Shown here: in pieces, positions 40,390 through 50,222 of the stretch
How positions within the stretch are numbered: the first letter of the stretch is position 1
Layout: the number at the start of each line of letters is the position of its first letter
Source: a virus
Reading direction: 5' to 3' (one strand)
IMG/VR virus record: IMGVR_UViG_3300008952_002488
Coordinates: 107,927-171,926 of that record
DNA length: 64,000 bases
Made by a program: the position numbers and the translations under genes
The notes under the pieces: model-generated
Databases searched by the model: none
What the model saw: the letters and a program-made list of their open reading frames with translations, nothing else
What the model was told of the DNA's origin: nothing

Positions 40390-41955
40390 ATGACAAGAAA
40401 AATCAACGGAAAAAAGAAACCAGCAGATTTTAGCGTATCTAGACCTTCATATAAAAAAAGAAAGCCATCTTTCCAACCGGGCATGTCAACCCGTGAAGAT
40501 CAAATATCACAACAGATCCGAAAACAATTTTCTTCCACAGCAGATAAAGAACAAGCGTTTTATTACGCAGAGGTGCTTAGGATTGATTCGCAAGCCAATG
40601 CAAATTCGAGATCTAAAAAATCATGGGATTGGTTTAAGTGGTATGAAAAAAACCCGGTCAGGGTAAGAGCAAGAATAAAAGATTCAGAATTGGCGGCCGC
40701 TCATCCGTTCCCGAGACCAAAAGACGAGAACGACCAACATCTTATTAATCTTCATCCCGAATTTGTAGGATTTTTAGATGATATCGGAGGCACCGAGCCA
40801 AAGGTTGGCGACATAATAAAGGTCAGCTTTAAGAATCCTGATATTAAGTCCAAAATTATCGGCAATGGTATAATTGTTGCGCTTGGAGAGTCTGTAACAA
40901 AAGTTGTTGAGGGAACCGAAGGAGCCATCGCAGCAAGAGAAGCTGCTGTTCGTTCTCATTTTAGTAAAGCGGGTGTTACGGACAGGCTTTCCGCATGTGA
41001 AAGCCTAAAGAAAAGTGTTGAGACTACAGTAAAGCCATCTTTTGGCGGACTGATCAAAGGATTACTTGATGATTTAACACAGGGATCTAATAATCCTAGA
41101 CAATTAAACAACCCGACAGATGACCAGGGAATCGACCCTGTTACAAGACAACCAGCAGGAGACACCAGTGCTCCTTCTAGACCGACAGCGAAAGATAGAG
41201 ATCCCGCTCCACCGGGCCCAAATTTGGTAGGACATCCCCCCTTCGCCGCCGCCCCTCGTGGATCTAATTCAACACCGTCTTCGTGTGTTGAGTGCGACGT
41301 AATTTATACGAACAGAGATTTTACTGGCGGTGACGGCGAAGCCGGAGCATCTGGAAAAAAACAACCAAAACAAAAAAAATCCTCCGAACCAGATAGTACT
41401 GCTAAAATGGCACAACCTCAGTCCATTCCAAAGACAGGACACAGACTCACAGATCAATTGATCAAACAGTTACACCCAGATATCAGAAAACAAACGGCAG
41501 ATTTTATTAGAGATGCTCGCAGTCGTGGCTATAATATTAAGATTACTGCTACATATAGGACATTTCCCGAACAAGACCAAATGCGTAGGCGAGGTGTTTC
41601 TAAAGCCAGGGGCGGTCAAAGTTATCACAATTACGGAATAGCGTTCGATGTGGTAGAAAACCCTCAGCGTGGAATTCCATTCGGGTTTGATGAGCGGTAC
41701 CCCAAGAAACGATGGCATGATATTGGTAGAATGGGCAAGGAACATGGCTTTGAGTGGGGGGGTGAATTTCGAGGTTTCTTTGACGGACCCCACTTTCAGA
41801 TTGGAGTCACAAGGACTAGGGACATGTACCGACGAGTTATGGCAGGCAAGACTGTTGAAGATCCGAAACAAGCCAAAGTGGGTCCTTTTGATCCGTCTAG
41901 ACCCAGCGGACCCAGAAATTATATTTATCCAGACTTAGATGGAATAAGAAGATAA
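40390..41955 (+). CDS. Baseplate hub-like protein with C-terminal M15 peptidase
   Basis: Encodes 521 residues. About 75-165 looks like an OB-like tail-hub domain (VRVRARIKD...FVGFLDDIGGTEPKVGDIIKVSFKNPD), as in gp5-type proteins. A Pro/Ser/Gly-rich linker (about 220-350) follows. The C-terminal domain (about 360-490) is a D-Ala-D-Ala carboxypeptidase/M15 endopeptidase with SYHNYGIAFD (SxHxxxxxxD, about 411) and GPHFQIG carrying the third zinc ligand. The likely job is local peptidoglycan cleavage when the tail penetrates the envelope. Confidence 0.78.
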   Translation: MTRKINGKKKPADFSVSRPSYKKRKPSFQPGMSTREDQISQQIRKQFSSTADKEQAFYYAEVLRIDSQANANSRSKKSWDWFKWYEKNPVRVRARIKDSELAAAHPFPRPKDENDQHLINLHPEFVGFLDDIGGTEPKVGDIIKVSFKNPDIKSKIIGNGIIVALGESVTKVVEGTEGAIAAREAAVRSHFSKAGVTDRLSACESLKKSVETTVKPSFGGLIKGLLDDLTQGSNNPRQLNNPTDDQGIDPVTRQPAGDTSAPSRPTAKDRDPAPPGPNLVGHPPFAAAPRGSNSTPSSCVECDVIYTNRDFTGGDGEAGASGKKQPKQKKSSEPDSTAKMAQPQSIPKTGHRLTDQLIKQLHPDIRKQTADFIRDARSRGYNIKITATYRTFPEQDQMRRRGVSKARGGQSYHNYGIAFDVVENPQRGIPFGFDERYPKKRWHDIGRMGKEHGFEWGGEFRGFFDGPHFQIGVTRTRDMYRRVMAGKTVEDPKQAKVGPFDPSRPSGPRNYIYPDLDGIRR

Positions 41956-41967
41956 GAGGAAAGCACC

Positions 41968-42951
41968 ATGGTTCTTAAAAAAGACGTTGAAAGAGTAGGG
42001 ATGAAGAAAGCAGACAAAAAACGTCTTGCAGAAATATCTCATAAAGAAAAAAAGTGGCTGAACGACGGAATTTTTAATGACTATATGGCAGAAGCCCATC
42101 CAAAATACAATAAAACAATCCCAGAAAGGGTAATCCAAGGGAAGAACAATCAATTCATAATTATAGGACGTGATCGACCCCGAGGACCAGCAAGCGGTTA
42201 CGGTGGCGCAGGTCATTCCCACGCTGCCTGTATTGATATTATCGCCGGCATGGGAGGACCTTTAGCAAGAGAAGAAGACCCAGAAACAGGGGTCATGGTT
42301 ACAACCGACAAAGATCCGTTTTTGGATTCTGCCAGAATTTATATTTCTCAACGAGCCGACATTGACAAGTATTTTAAACTTCCAGAAGGAGTGGTAGGTA
42401 ATGAGCCGGCAAAATCTGCCGTTGCTGTTAAAGCCGACGGAGTTAGAATTATTGCTCGTGACGGAATAAAACTTGTTACAGGAACAGACACCTACGACTC
42501 TAGGGGTGTTCGAATTGGAATACAATCTGGGATTGACTTAATCGCTGGAAACAGTGATGAAGACCTTCAGCCCTTGGTCAAGGGTAATAATCTGTGCCAT
42601 GCTTTGGCTGATTTATCAAAACTTGTTAACGAAGTTAGTGACAATGTTGGATTTATATCAAGAACCATGATAGCCTTTTGTTCGGCCCTGGCTGCACACT
42701 TCCATATTTCGTCCCCTACGGGAGGACCAACTGCCCCTGATTTTATAATTTGTGCGCCAGCCTGCGCCTCCGCCGCCGGAGCCTTTGGTTTCGCTGCCGG
42801 AAAAGCTCTAATGACAAGTAAAAATACGGTAGGATGGAATTTTACTTATGTAGACCCAGACGATGGAATCCCTGGCATACAGAAAGTTAAAAAAGGAGCA
42901 AGAGGATTTGGTGCAAAATACATCCTCAGTGTGCATAATAACACCAACTAA
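41968..42951 (+). CDS. Virion/baseplate-associated protein, unknown function
   Basis: Encodes 327 residues. Glycine-rich and beta-like, with AGHSHAACIDIIAGMGG and repeated V(R)IIARDGIKLVTG / GIDLIAG patterns suggesting a small beta-helix (about 140-190), and a small-residue-rich hydrophobic helix near 265-285. It sits between the M15 hub protein and the giant LysM protein, so a central baseplate or tail-tip role is likely by position only. Confidence 0.6.
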   Translation: MVLKKDVERVGMKKADKKRLAEISHKEKKWLNDGIFNDYMAEAHPKYNKTIPERVIQGKNNQFIIIGRDRPRGPASGYGGAGHSHAACIDIIAGMGGPLAREEDPETGVMVTTDKDPFLDSARIYISQRADIDKYFKLPEGVVGNEPAKSAVAVKADGVRIIARDGIKLVTGTDTYDSRGVRIGIQSGIDLIAGNSDEDLQPLVKGNNLCHALADLSKLVNEVSDNVGFISRTMIAFCSALAAHFHISSPTGGPTAPDFIICAPACASAAGAFGFAAGKALMTSKNTVGWNFTYVDPDDGIPGIQKVKKGARGFGAKYILSVHNNTN

Positions 42952-42959
42952 GTATTTAT
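42952..42959 (+). promoter_or_regulatory. GTATTTAT box directly before the giant gene
   Basis: Ends only 3 bases before ATG 42963, in contrast to 22-28 bases at the other copies, and no Shine-Dalgarno is visible there. It could be chance, or could mark a leaderless or read-through arrangement. Confidence 0.2.
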
Positions 42960-42962
42960 CTT

Positions 42963-45900
42963 ATGGCTGAAAACAAGCAAGACAAAAGAGACATTGTAAA
43001 TCCTAACCCAGAACGATACACTTCTGCGGTCCCCCAAGCCAGAAGGGGCCCCCGACCGTATAGAAAAAAAACGCTCTTTGGCTACGAAGCGGGGACAATT
43101 CGTGATGCTGTGCTTGAATGGAGAGGTGTGCCCCAAAACTGGGGTAAAACAACTGAAGGAGAACGGCGTGGTTTAGATTACGACTATAGCAGTAAAAGAA
43201 ATAAGTGGTTCATTGGCTGGCTTCACGAAACGTTTAAAAAAGGAAAAGATTTTCCTCCGATGGGAAACAGGGTCATCGAAAGGCTTTGGAACGAAAACAA
43301 TGGACTTAACGCTGATAATTCATTTATTACAATTAACGATCTGTTGGCCTATGCCGCTCTATATCCACAAAACGCCAAAGTTGTAATGACAGCATCCGGA
43401 ACTCCCAACGGAAAAGATAACCCAAGAATAGGTGGATATATTATTGCACTTGTTCCTTTGAGTTCTATAGAAAAAGCACAAACATTAAAAAAAGTAGTAA
43501 AAGATGTCAAGAGAGAGTCCCCAGAAAACAAAACAGCATTAGAAACTGTTACAACAGATGACGCTCAAAAGCCATCGAATCAAACACCGGAAGCAAACGA
43601 CAGAGGATCGCTGTCAACCCCACTTCCCGTAGGCAAATATGTTGTTAAGAAGGGTGATTGGCTATCAAGGATAGCAACCCGCCATGACACTACCGTTGCT
43701 AAAATTTTGGAAATACCACAAAATTCATACATAATTGGAGCCCCAACAGACGATCAAGGGCGAAAAAGATCAGAAAATGGTCATTGGATATATCCTGGCG
43801 ATATAGTAACATTGCCAAGCTCGGTGGCTGTTTCTAGGATGCCCTCGGTAACGCCAACCGTTAGCAAGGTAAGAAAAAAAGAGTATGATATTGCGTCAGA
43901 GATTCCGCCGGGACCTAATTCGGGTGGAGGCGCAACTTTATTAGAGGCACCAACACCATCAGTTAGATCAGCCGACCGTGGAGTTGACCTAAATTCTCCC
44001 TGGGGTAATTGTCCGCAGATAAAGCCTCCAGCCACCGCTCTAGAGGCTTTAATGACCACAAACAACATGGTTTGGCAACTACCCAGTCAGTTAAAGAAAA
44101 TACCGAGAAAAGTATATTATAATTCTTCAGATAAGTCATGGTATTGCGTGGCAACCACAATGGCAAGGAATCCCCAAGCATTTGACATAGCCAATCAAGA
44201 AGATGACGATGCGGGTGTAATAACTGGTGGCAATGCTTATGAGTGGATGAAAATTTCAACAGAGGAGATACTAAAAGCAGCAGACAAATATTCTGAGGAC
44301 AATTATAATCAAATAATAAGAGAACACAATACTGACGACTCTTCGGTTGAAATATTTTTCGCCAGCCACTACGGACACCCAGGTAGACCACAGCCGATAC
44401 CCGCTGGTACTGATGTTTGGTTGATTTCTACAAGGATAGACGATTGGATCCTTCGGCGATTCGACGACGACGGCTCAATAGGAAAAGAGGAAGATGAGCC
44501 AGACCCCCTTGTTGTGTCCAAAGCGATTATGAATTTAGAAGTGCCCGCACGACGTGCGCCTTTTACTATATCAAAGCTTAAAACAAATTTAAGAAACATT
44601 TCTAAGATGTTAGAAGCAACATACGCCGAGTTGGCAAACGATGGCATTACTCCTTCGATGATGGAGGGTGTTAATCTATTAGAAGAAGCAGAACATATTA
44701 ATACCTTCTACAATAAGATAGAGACATGGACACAGAATAGAAATATAACCATTAGCGACAGTGATCGGATAGAGTTTCTTTTAACTGAAGAGTTTACCCT
44801 ACAGTTGATTTATTATAATGGCGCAGTACATAAAGTCTCGCACGAAATGTATGACGACGGAAGTATCGATATTTTACCAGACCCAGAGTTTGAAGGTGTG
44901 TGGTCGGTAACATTTGCCCTTGTCTTCTTCGGGGAAAAAATCACTCAAATCAGGAGAATGAGAAAAAGCGAGAGACCCCCGGCAACCGAGTTTGTTACAC
45001 GATTTATTTACCCAAGTCCGATTATAAGACCTACTGAAATTGCTGCCAAAAAAGAAAAAAACTTAGAAGAAAATAAATACCCCTCTGAACCAACTGGTGC
45101 TGCCCTGGGGTCAAATAGTTTTGGCAGATCTGCTCCACCAGAAAATGAAAACCCCTCGTTCAAGACAGAGTCTGAAGTTCAAAAAGAATTTGATAAAAGG
45201 CTTGCACGAGGAAAGCAATTTATGGGCGGCTACATTGGGGTCTTAAATAATGCTGGCTGTGAGTCGCCTTTGGCAAAGTATTTAAATGACGCATTTCTTT
45301 TGTTTCAACTTATGGGTGGTAAATGCTCCTTTAAAGAGTTGGTGGCGACAGTTTTAAGGTTGATTAAAGAAGATATTATGATAAGCAAACAACAAGAACA
45401 GTTGTTGCTTCTCGGCGCAGGGTATACTGATAACCCAGATCTTCTTTGGAAACAAATAGAATCTCAAATAAACCAAGAGATAATGTGCCTCTTTGGTTTA
45501 TTGGGTGATATTTTGGAAAACGAAGTTTTAGACCCTGGCGGCGTACCTCCTGAAGTGACAAAACTTGTGAAAGCCGGACTAACACCTCCTCGTGGCATAA
45601 ATTTTACATCAATTTCAATACCAGATCTTGCTAAAATATGGCGAGAGATGATCAAGATGCTGGTTTTGGAATTTATAAAACAGCTAATATTATCAGCATT
45701 TAAAGAGCTTTTACTCGCTTCTGCTGGCTGCGGCGGACAGACAGTAGTTGATTCTTCAAAAGGTCCTAAAAAAAGAAGTGGAGCTTCTGCTGCGAACTTC
45801 GCCCCTTCTCGATATAATGCGATAAACATTAATGAACTCGTTGACTATAAGGGGATTGATTTAGAGGAAATGGCTGCCGAATTAAATTTATACAACACCC

Positions 45901-48900
45901 TATACAGAGAAGATAATCTAAAAATAAGCCCTGCGACAGAAGAGCAATTACGACAATTGAATGACGACGCTTCCGAGGTTCTAGTAGATATAGATTTGAC
46001 AGCACTACTTCAGGGTACAGCCCCGTCGGAAACTATCAATTTGTTGTATCGAACGTTCAATATGGGACCCATTGATTTAAATTCTATTGATACTTCTTTA
46101 AGAAGGCAAATAGAAAACAACCAAATAAAAGCTAAGTTCGCCAAGGCGATTGTAGGGGAATTTCAGGAGTCCGCAAGAGCGGGAGATACAAGATATGGAA
46201 GTCTTAATTTAGACAGAAGGAACATAAGGAAGTACTTTAAAAGACTGGGGCAGCTTCTCGGCGCAGAAGTTGTTCTTGGACTTGAAGAACAACTAGATCC
46301 AAAATTGGACCTTTGTGAAAGGGGAGATATTCTAGGGTATGGACTAGGAGCCGCTGTAGATATTGATTCTTTGAGTGAGGGCGAAGACGACGATGCTGTT
46401 GTTGCTGGCGGGTTATCAAAAAAACAAATATTAAAACAAATAAGGGGACAGATTGATAGCGATACGAGAAGAATTACCTCTTTGTGCGACCTGAACGCCA
46501 GCGATTTTGATTTTATAGCAGATGTGCAAAATTTTTGGGACCTAATTCCGTTTCCTGCGTTTTTCCTTAAATTATTGGGTATGATTCGAGGTTTGATGCA
46601 AAATGTTCTTCGTATGCAAGCAGAGGGAGCAGTAAAATACGGCATTCGGATTAAGTCGCAGGCTGAAGACGACGAGGCAGAATTAGATGCAAATAATCAA
46701 ATCAACCCAGTCCGTCCAGAAGATACGGAAGTAGGAAGATATTTTTATCGTTTCTGGGGTGGCGGCAGTAACGATGACCCCGGACTACAATTAGCCAGCA
46801 CGGTAAGAATGGTCGAGCGAAGCGATAGAGAGAATCAAGTAAGATCACCTAGATGGGTAGTGGGAACCCAAGATGCTAAATACAACGTCGCTCGTGGAGA
46901 AGTAGAGCTTGTATATATTCCAGGCGACCCCAGTTTATCTGGTTCTCCTAGAGGAACATGTAAGGTGGTTTTTAATCGCACAGTCGGCGTCCGAGGTCCC
47001 ATGACCGAAGGGCAAGAACGCTTGTTGCGGCAGGGAGGTATGTCGCAGCGGCGAATAAATCAGCTTAAATTCCCACCTTTATATGAGCCAGAGCGAGTTT
47101 TGGCAGAGTTTCACCTAGCTGAGGATAATCTCCCAGAATCTCAGTTGGCAAACTATTCAATTAAAAACCATCTTTCGAGAGTTGACCCATCTCATTTTGA
47201 CACAGCCCAGCGCACCAGGCTCAACAGATATATTAAAGCACTTCTTTATATGGGCTACGCCCCAGAACGGGGAGAACAAGAAATGCCGATTGGTGGTAGA
47301 GGCGGAGCACTCGGCGGAGCCAGACAAATTGCTCAAAGATATAACCTTGGAGAAGGGCGAAACCCATCAGACAAGGCTTGGGTGGATGTCCATGCGCTCG
47401 CTTATCCGACTGTAAATAATTATTATAACATACCTGATACTGTTGTCAAGGTTACATACGGATCACAAAGACGAGACCTTCAAAGAAGACTAACGGACAC
47501 TTTGATCCGAGCTTCTGTGCCTGTTTTTGGCCCCAACTCAGACCCTTGCAATTTACCAACAGAAGAATTTAAAGCCAGAACAGTCCTCAACATGTTTCAG
47601 GTAAGACTTATATCGTTCATAATGAACGGGTTGCCGTGGTTTAATAACGGTTATAGTTTGATGACGCCGGATACGATTAATATGTTAGGATCTTATTTAA
47701 GTAATAAGATCTTAAACGACCTGTATGAAAAAGACAGTCAAGGGTCAATCTCTATGCAAAAAATATGGGAAGGGGTTGAGATAATATCTAAAACATGCAC
47801 CCTATATGGGAACGAAACAGATGATGCCGGAAACCCATTGCCGCTCAAAGAAGATACAGAAGATGACAAAGTTGAGTTTAGATTTGATAATTTGTCTGAA
47901 CAAGACACCGGAACAGACTTGCCTGGGATGTTTCATTATATCATTAGGCAGATGTTAAAAAGAATGCTTCTGAATGTTTCTGCTGGATCAGCCATAACAG
48001 AAACATTAGATGGAGATGACCTAGAATTTCAAGGATATGTAACAACCAAGAGAAATTATTTTAAAATCGTCGAGGATAATGCGGGGGAAGAACTTGGGGG
48101 ACCTCTTTCTGGCTTTGGAGATAGATATAAGCTTTTGGCAAGATATCTGAAAAAAGGGTATACAAGAGAGAACCAGGGCGACCACATTTCTCTTGGTGGT
48201 TGGCTCACTTTGGGTGGAGGGAACCGTGAACAACTTGGGTTTAATAGACTAGAAGATGTCAGAAACATGTCTGACGAAGATTTTATAAACGAAAGGTATT
48301 TAGCTTATATGCCGATACCGCTACTTGTCGGTCTCCAGTACATCTATATTGATAAGGTTGTAAACATTACCCAAAACACCCCCAATCTAGCGTTCCAAGA
48401 AAGGACAAAAGTTCGAATGGCTGACATTCAAGCAATGCAATCCCTAGATCCAGAATATTTTCCTCCTGCGTTGTCTTCCGAATACACTGACTATGATTTA
48501 AAGAAGGAACTTAAAAGATCAGACAGTGTTCTAGCCGGTTCGAGGAATATCGAGGCAGACCAAAACGATGCTATAATGAAACCCTGGAAAGAAAGTGAGC
48601 GCCGGCAAAACCAAGAACAACAGCGCCAACAAGCTGAACGAGAACAGCAAGATATACGAGACCGGCAAAGAGTTGCTCGCCAAGAGGGAGAGCAACAAGA
48701 GCAACAAGAGCAAGAGCAACAAGAGCAACAAAACCAACCAGAACAGAGAGAACAACAAGAGCAACAACAAGAGCAGCAACAACAGCAAAGAGAAGACGAA
48801 CAACAACAAGAACAACAAGGCGGCCGCCAGCAGCCCCCGCCCCCACCGCCTCCACCACCGCCACGGTTGCCGCCGCCACAAGAAGATCCCGCACCGCCTC

Positions 48901-49790
48901 CACCGCCTCCCCGACGTTTGCCGCCCCCCTCTGACGTCGAGCCAGAAGCTCGTGAAATGCCGCCGCCTGGACCATCACCTTATCCTGTTACTATTGGCGG
49001 AAGAACATATAGAAGCTTAGACGAACTCCAAGCCAGGCACAGATACCTAACTCAAGTTAGAGATAAAACTCTAACACTAAAGAATTTGAAGCTTAATCTT
49101 CAGCGAAGGCTTGAGAGTATGGGCTCTTATTTAAATCAAGCCGAGGAAGCAAAAGGCGGCGCACCTTATGATCGATTTAGGATAAGCAACAGAGAGGCTA
49201 TGCGTGGAAAGTTGCAACAAATTATTCGCATTATTAACCAAAACACCTCTTTAAATATTTCTAATTATGGAGGCGCAGGAGGTAATAGTGAATATAATCC
49301 CGAAACGGATTTGAAAGTTAGAGGAGCAGACAGTATTACTAGCGCAGACTTTAGAGTTGGGGAAGCATACCACCAAGGTAGGCTTATTAATCGAACACAA
49401 GCTGTCGAAGGAAACAGAAAACTATGGGCATTCGTCTCCTTGATGGAGCAAGGATTTATGGCGCAATCAGGCGGCATGAGAGATACCGGCGACCTTATAT
49501 ATTATCAGAATCTCATTGCCGCTATTGAAAAATTCTGGGGAACCTTCGAGAGAACACCGCCAACCCGCCGCCTGTCAAGCAATTCGGAATATGCTATAAG
49601 ATCAAGGCAGAGAGTTGCTGAATCTGACAGCAACATCATAGGTATATTAGCAAATATATCGCTAAAAACAAGACAATTAGATCAATTAAATATAATGGTA
49701 GAGGAATACGGCACTTGGGATGTGAACAAGCGGCAGCGAATTGAGTCACTTATAGAACAGTTACGACTAGCTATAGAGGGAAGAACATAA
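42963..49790 (+). CDS. Giant baseplate/tail protein with LysM domain and Q/P-rich tracts
   Basis: Encodes 2,275 residues. A LysM peptidoglycan-binding domain is at about 222-285 (GKYVVKKGDWLSRIATRH ... WIYPGDIVTLPS). The middle is long and helical with charged segments, e.g. at 700-1250. Residues about 1880-1955 are Gln/Glu-rich, directly followed by a Pro-rich stretch to about 2000, probably flexible linkers. The C-terminal ~270 residues are helical. The lack of a ribosome-binding site before ATG 42963 is odd. Position between the M15 hub-like gene and gp25 argues for a baseplate or tail-tip component that contacts the cell wall. Confidence 0.75.
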   Translation: MAENKQDKRDIVNPNPERYTSAVPQARRGPRPYRKKTLFGYEAGTIRDAVLEWRGVPQNWGKTTEGERRGLDYDYSSKRNKWFIGWLHETFKKGKDFPPMGNRVIERLWNENNGLNADNSFITINDLLAYAALYPQNAKVVMTASGTPNGKDNPRIGGYIIALVPLSSIEKAQTLKKVVKDVKRESPENKTALETVTTDDAQKPSNQTPEANDRGSLSTPLPVGKYVVKKGDWLSRIATRHDTTVAKILEIPQNSYIIGAPTDDQGRKRSENGHWIYPGDIVTLPSSVAVSRMPSVTPTVSKVRKKEYDIASEIPPGPNSGGGATLLEAPTPSVRSADRGVDLNSPWGNCPQIKPPATALEALMTTNNMVWQLPSQLKKIPRKVYYNSSDKSWYCVATTMARNPQAFDIANQEDDDAGVITGGNAYEWMKISTEEILKAADKYSEDNYNQIIREHNTDDSSVEIFFASHYGHPGRPQPIPAGTDVWLISTRIDDWILRRFDDDGSIGKEEDEPDPLVVSKAIMNLEVPARRAPFTISKLKTNLRNISKMLEATYAELANDGITPSMMEGVNLLEEAEHINTFYNKIETWTQNRNITISDSDRIEFLLTEEFTLQLIYYNGAVHKVSHEMYDDGSIDILPDPEFEGVWSVTFALVFFGEKITQIRRMRKSERPPATEFVTRFIYPSPIIRPTEIAAKKEKNLEENKYPSEPTGAALGSNSFGRSAPPENENPSFKTESEVQKEFDKRLARGKQFMGGYIGVLNNAGCESPLAKYLNDAFLLFQLMGGKCSFKELVATVLRLIKEDIMISKQQEQLLLLGAGYTDNPDLLWKQIESQINQEIMCLFGLLGDILENEVLDPGGVPPEVTKLVKAGLTPPRGINFTSISIPDLAKIWREMIKMLVLEFIKQLILSAFKELLLASAGCGGQTVVDSSKGPKKRSGASAANFAPSRYNAININELVDYKGIDLEEMAAELNLYNTLYREDNLKISPATEEQLRQLNDDASEVLVDIDLTALLQGTAPSETINLLYRTFNMGPIDLNSIDTSLRRQIENNQIKAKFAKAIVGEFQESARAGDTRYGSLNLDRRNIRKYFKRLGQLLGAEVVLGLEEQLDPKLDLCERGDILGYGLGAAVDIDSLSEGEDDDAVVAGGLSKKQILKQIRGQIDSDTRRITSLCDLNASDFDFIADVQNFWDLIPFPAFFLKLLGMIRGLMQNVLRMQAEGAVKYGIRIKSQAEDDEAELDANNQINPVRPEDTEVGRYFYRFWGGGSNDDPGLQLASTVRMVERSDRENQVRSPRWVVGTQDAKYNVARGEVELVYIPGDPSLSGSPRGTCKVVFNRTVGVRGPMTEGQERLLRQGGMSQRRINQLKFPPLYEPERVLAEFHLAEDNLPESQLANYSIKNHLSRVDPSHFDTAQRTRLNRYIKALLYMGYAPERGEQEMPIGGRGGALGGARQIAQRYNLGEGRNPSDKAWVDVHALAYPTVNNYYNIPDTVVKVTYGSQRRDLQRRLTDTLIRASVPVFGPNSDPCNLPTEEFKARTVLNMFQVRLISFIMNGLPWFNNGYSLMTPDTINMLGSYLSNKILNDLYEKDSQGSISMQKIWEGVEIISKTCTLYGNETDDAGNPLPLKEDTEDDKVEFRFDNLSEQDTGTDLPGMFHYIIRQMLKRMLLNVSAGSAITETLDGDDLEFQGYVTTKRNYFKIVEDNAGEELGGPLSGFGDRYKLLARYLKKGYTRENQGDHISLGGWLTLGGGNREQLGFNRLEDVRNMSDEDFINERYLAYMPIPLLVGLQYIYIDKVVNITQNTPNLAFQERTKVRMADIQAMQSLDPEYFPPALSSEYTDYDLKKELKRSDSVLAGSRNIEADQNDAIMKPWKESERRQNQEQQRQQAEREQQDIRDRQRVARQEGEQQEQQEQEQQEQQNQPEQREQQEQQQEQQQQQREDEQQQEQQGGRQQPPPPPPPPPPRLPPPQEDPAPPPPPPRRLPPPSDVEPEAREMPPPGPSPYPVTIGGRTYRSLDELQARHRYLTQVRDKTLTLKNLKLNLQRRLESMGSYLNQAEEAKGGAPYDRFRISNREAMRGKLQQIIRIINQNTSLNISNYGGAGGNSEYNPETDLKVRGADSITSADFRVGEAYHQGRLINRTQAVEGNRKLWAFVSLMEQGFMAQSGGMRDTGDLIYYQNLIAAIEKFWGTFERTPPTRRLSSNSEYAIRSRQRVAESDSNIIGILANISLKTRQLDQLNIMVEEYGTWDVNKRQRIESLIEQLRLAIEGRT
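48604..48960 (+). repeat. CAA/GAG- and CCG/CCA-rich low-complexity coding tract
   Basis: Within the 2,275-residue gene a run of CAA/CAG/GAG codons (Gln/Glu) is followed by a run of CCN codons (Pro, ten in a row at the longest). The opposite-strand frames through it are leucine- and valine-rich artefacts. Such tracts are prone to slippage and usually act as linkers. Confidence 0.9.
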
Positions 49791-49791
49791 A

Positions 49792-50196
49792 ATGGCAAAC
49801 AAAATGTATGGAATATCGGTTGCACTTCCGCTTGAGTATGATTCAGTAGATGGGCCTTACCGCCTAAACAAGACGCTGAAAGATGTTGTTAAACAAAATC
49901 TAAAAAATCTTATTCTAACTTCTCCCGGCGAAAGAATAATGATACCAGATTTTGGTGCAGGGATCAGAGAACTGTTTTTTGAGCCTTATAATTCTAACAC
50001 ATTTTCTGAAGCCAGGGCAAGAATCATGTCACAAATAGCAAGATATATGCCTTTCGTTAATGTGGTTAATTTCAATGTTATAACTTCGAACGACGATCCA
50101 GATTTAACCGCAAATGGTGTTCGTATGATACTGCAATACAACATTGGCTCTATTGATGAGAATGATACCTTGATAATAACTCAGGCGAATGACTAA
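49792..50196 (+). CDS. 25: Baseplate wedge protein, gp25-like
   Basis: Encodes 134 residues, close to T4 gp25 (132). Family features are LKNLILTSPGERIMIPDFGAG followed by IRELFFEP, the GPW/gp25 lysozyme-like fold of contractile-tail sheath-initiator proteins. It starts one base after the stop of the giant gene, with GAGG upstream. Its place directly before the gp6-like gene repeats the gene order of T4-like phages. Confidence 0.92.
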   Translation: MANKMYGISVALPLEYDSVDGPYRLNKTLKDVVKQNLKNLILTSPGERIMIPDFGAGIRELFFEPYNSNTFSEARARIMSQIARYMPFVNVVNFNVITSNDDPDLTANGVRMILQYNIGSIDENDTLIITQAND

Positions 50197-50222
50197 TTAT
50201 TGAAGCAATCTGAGGAATAAAA

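Noticed and set aside
48531-48978. Long leucine- and valine-rich minus-strand reading frames over the Q/P-rich tract
   Set aside because: They are complements of CAA/GAG and CCN codon runs in a clearly coding plus-strand gene, have biased composition and no ribosome-binding site.
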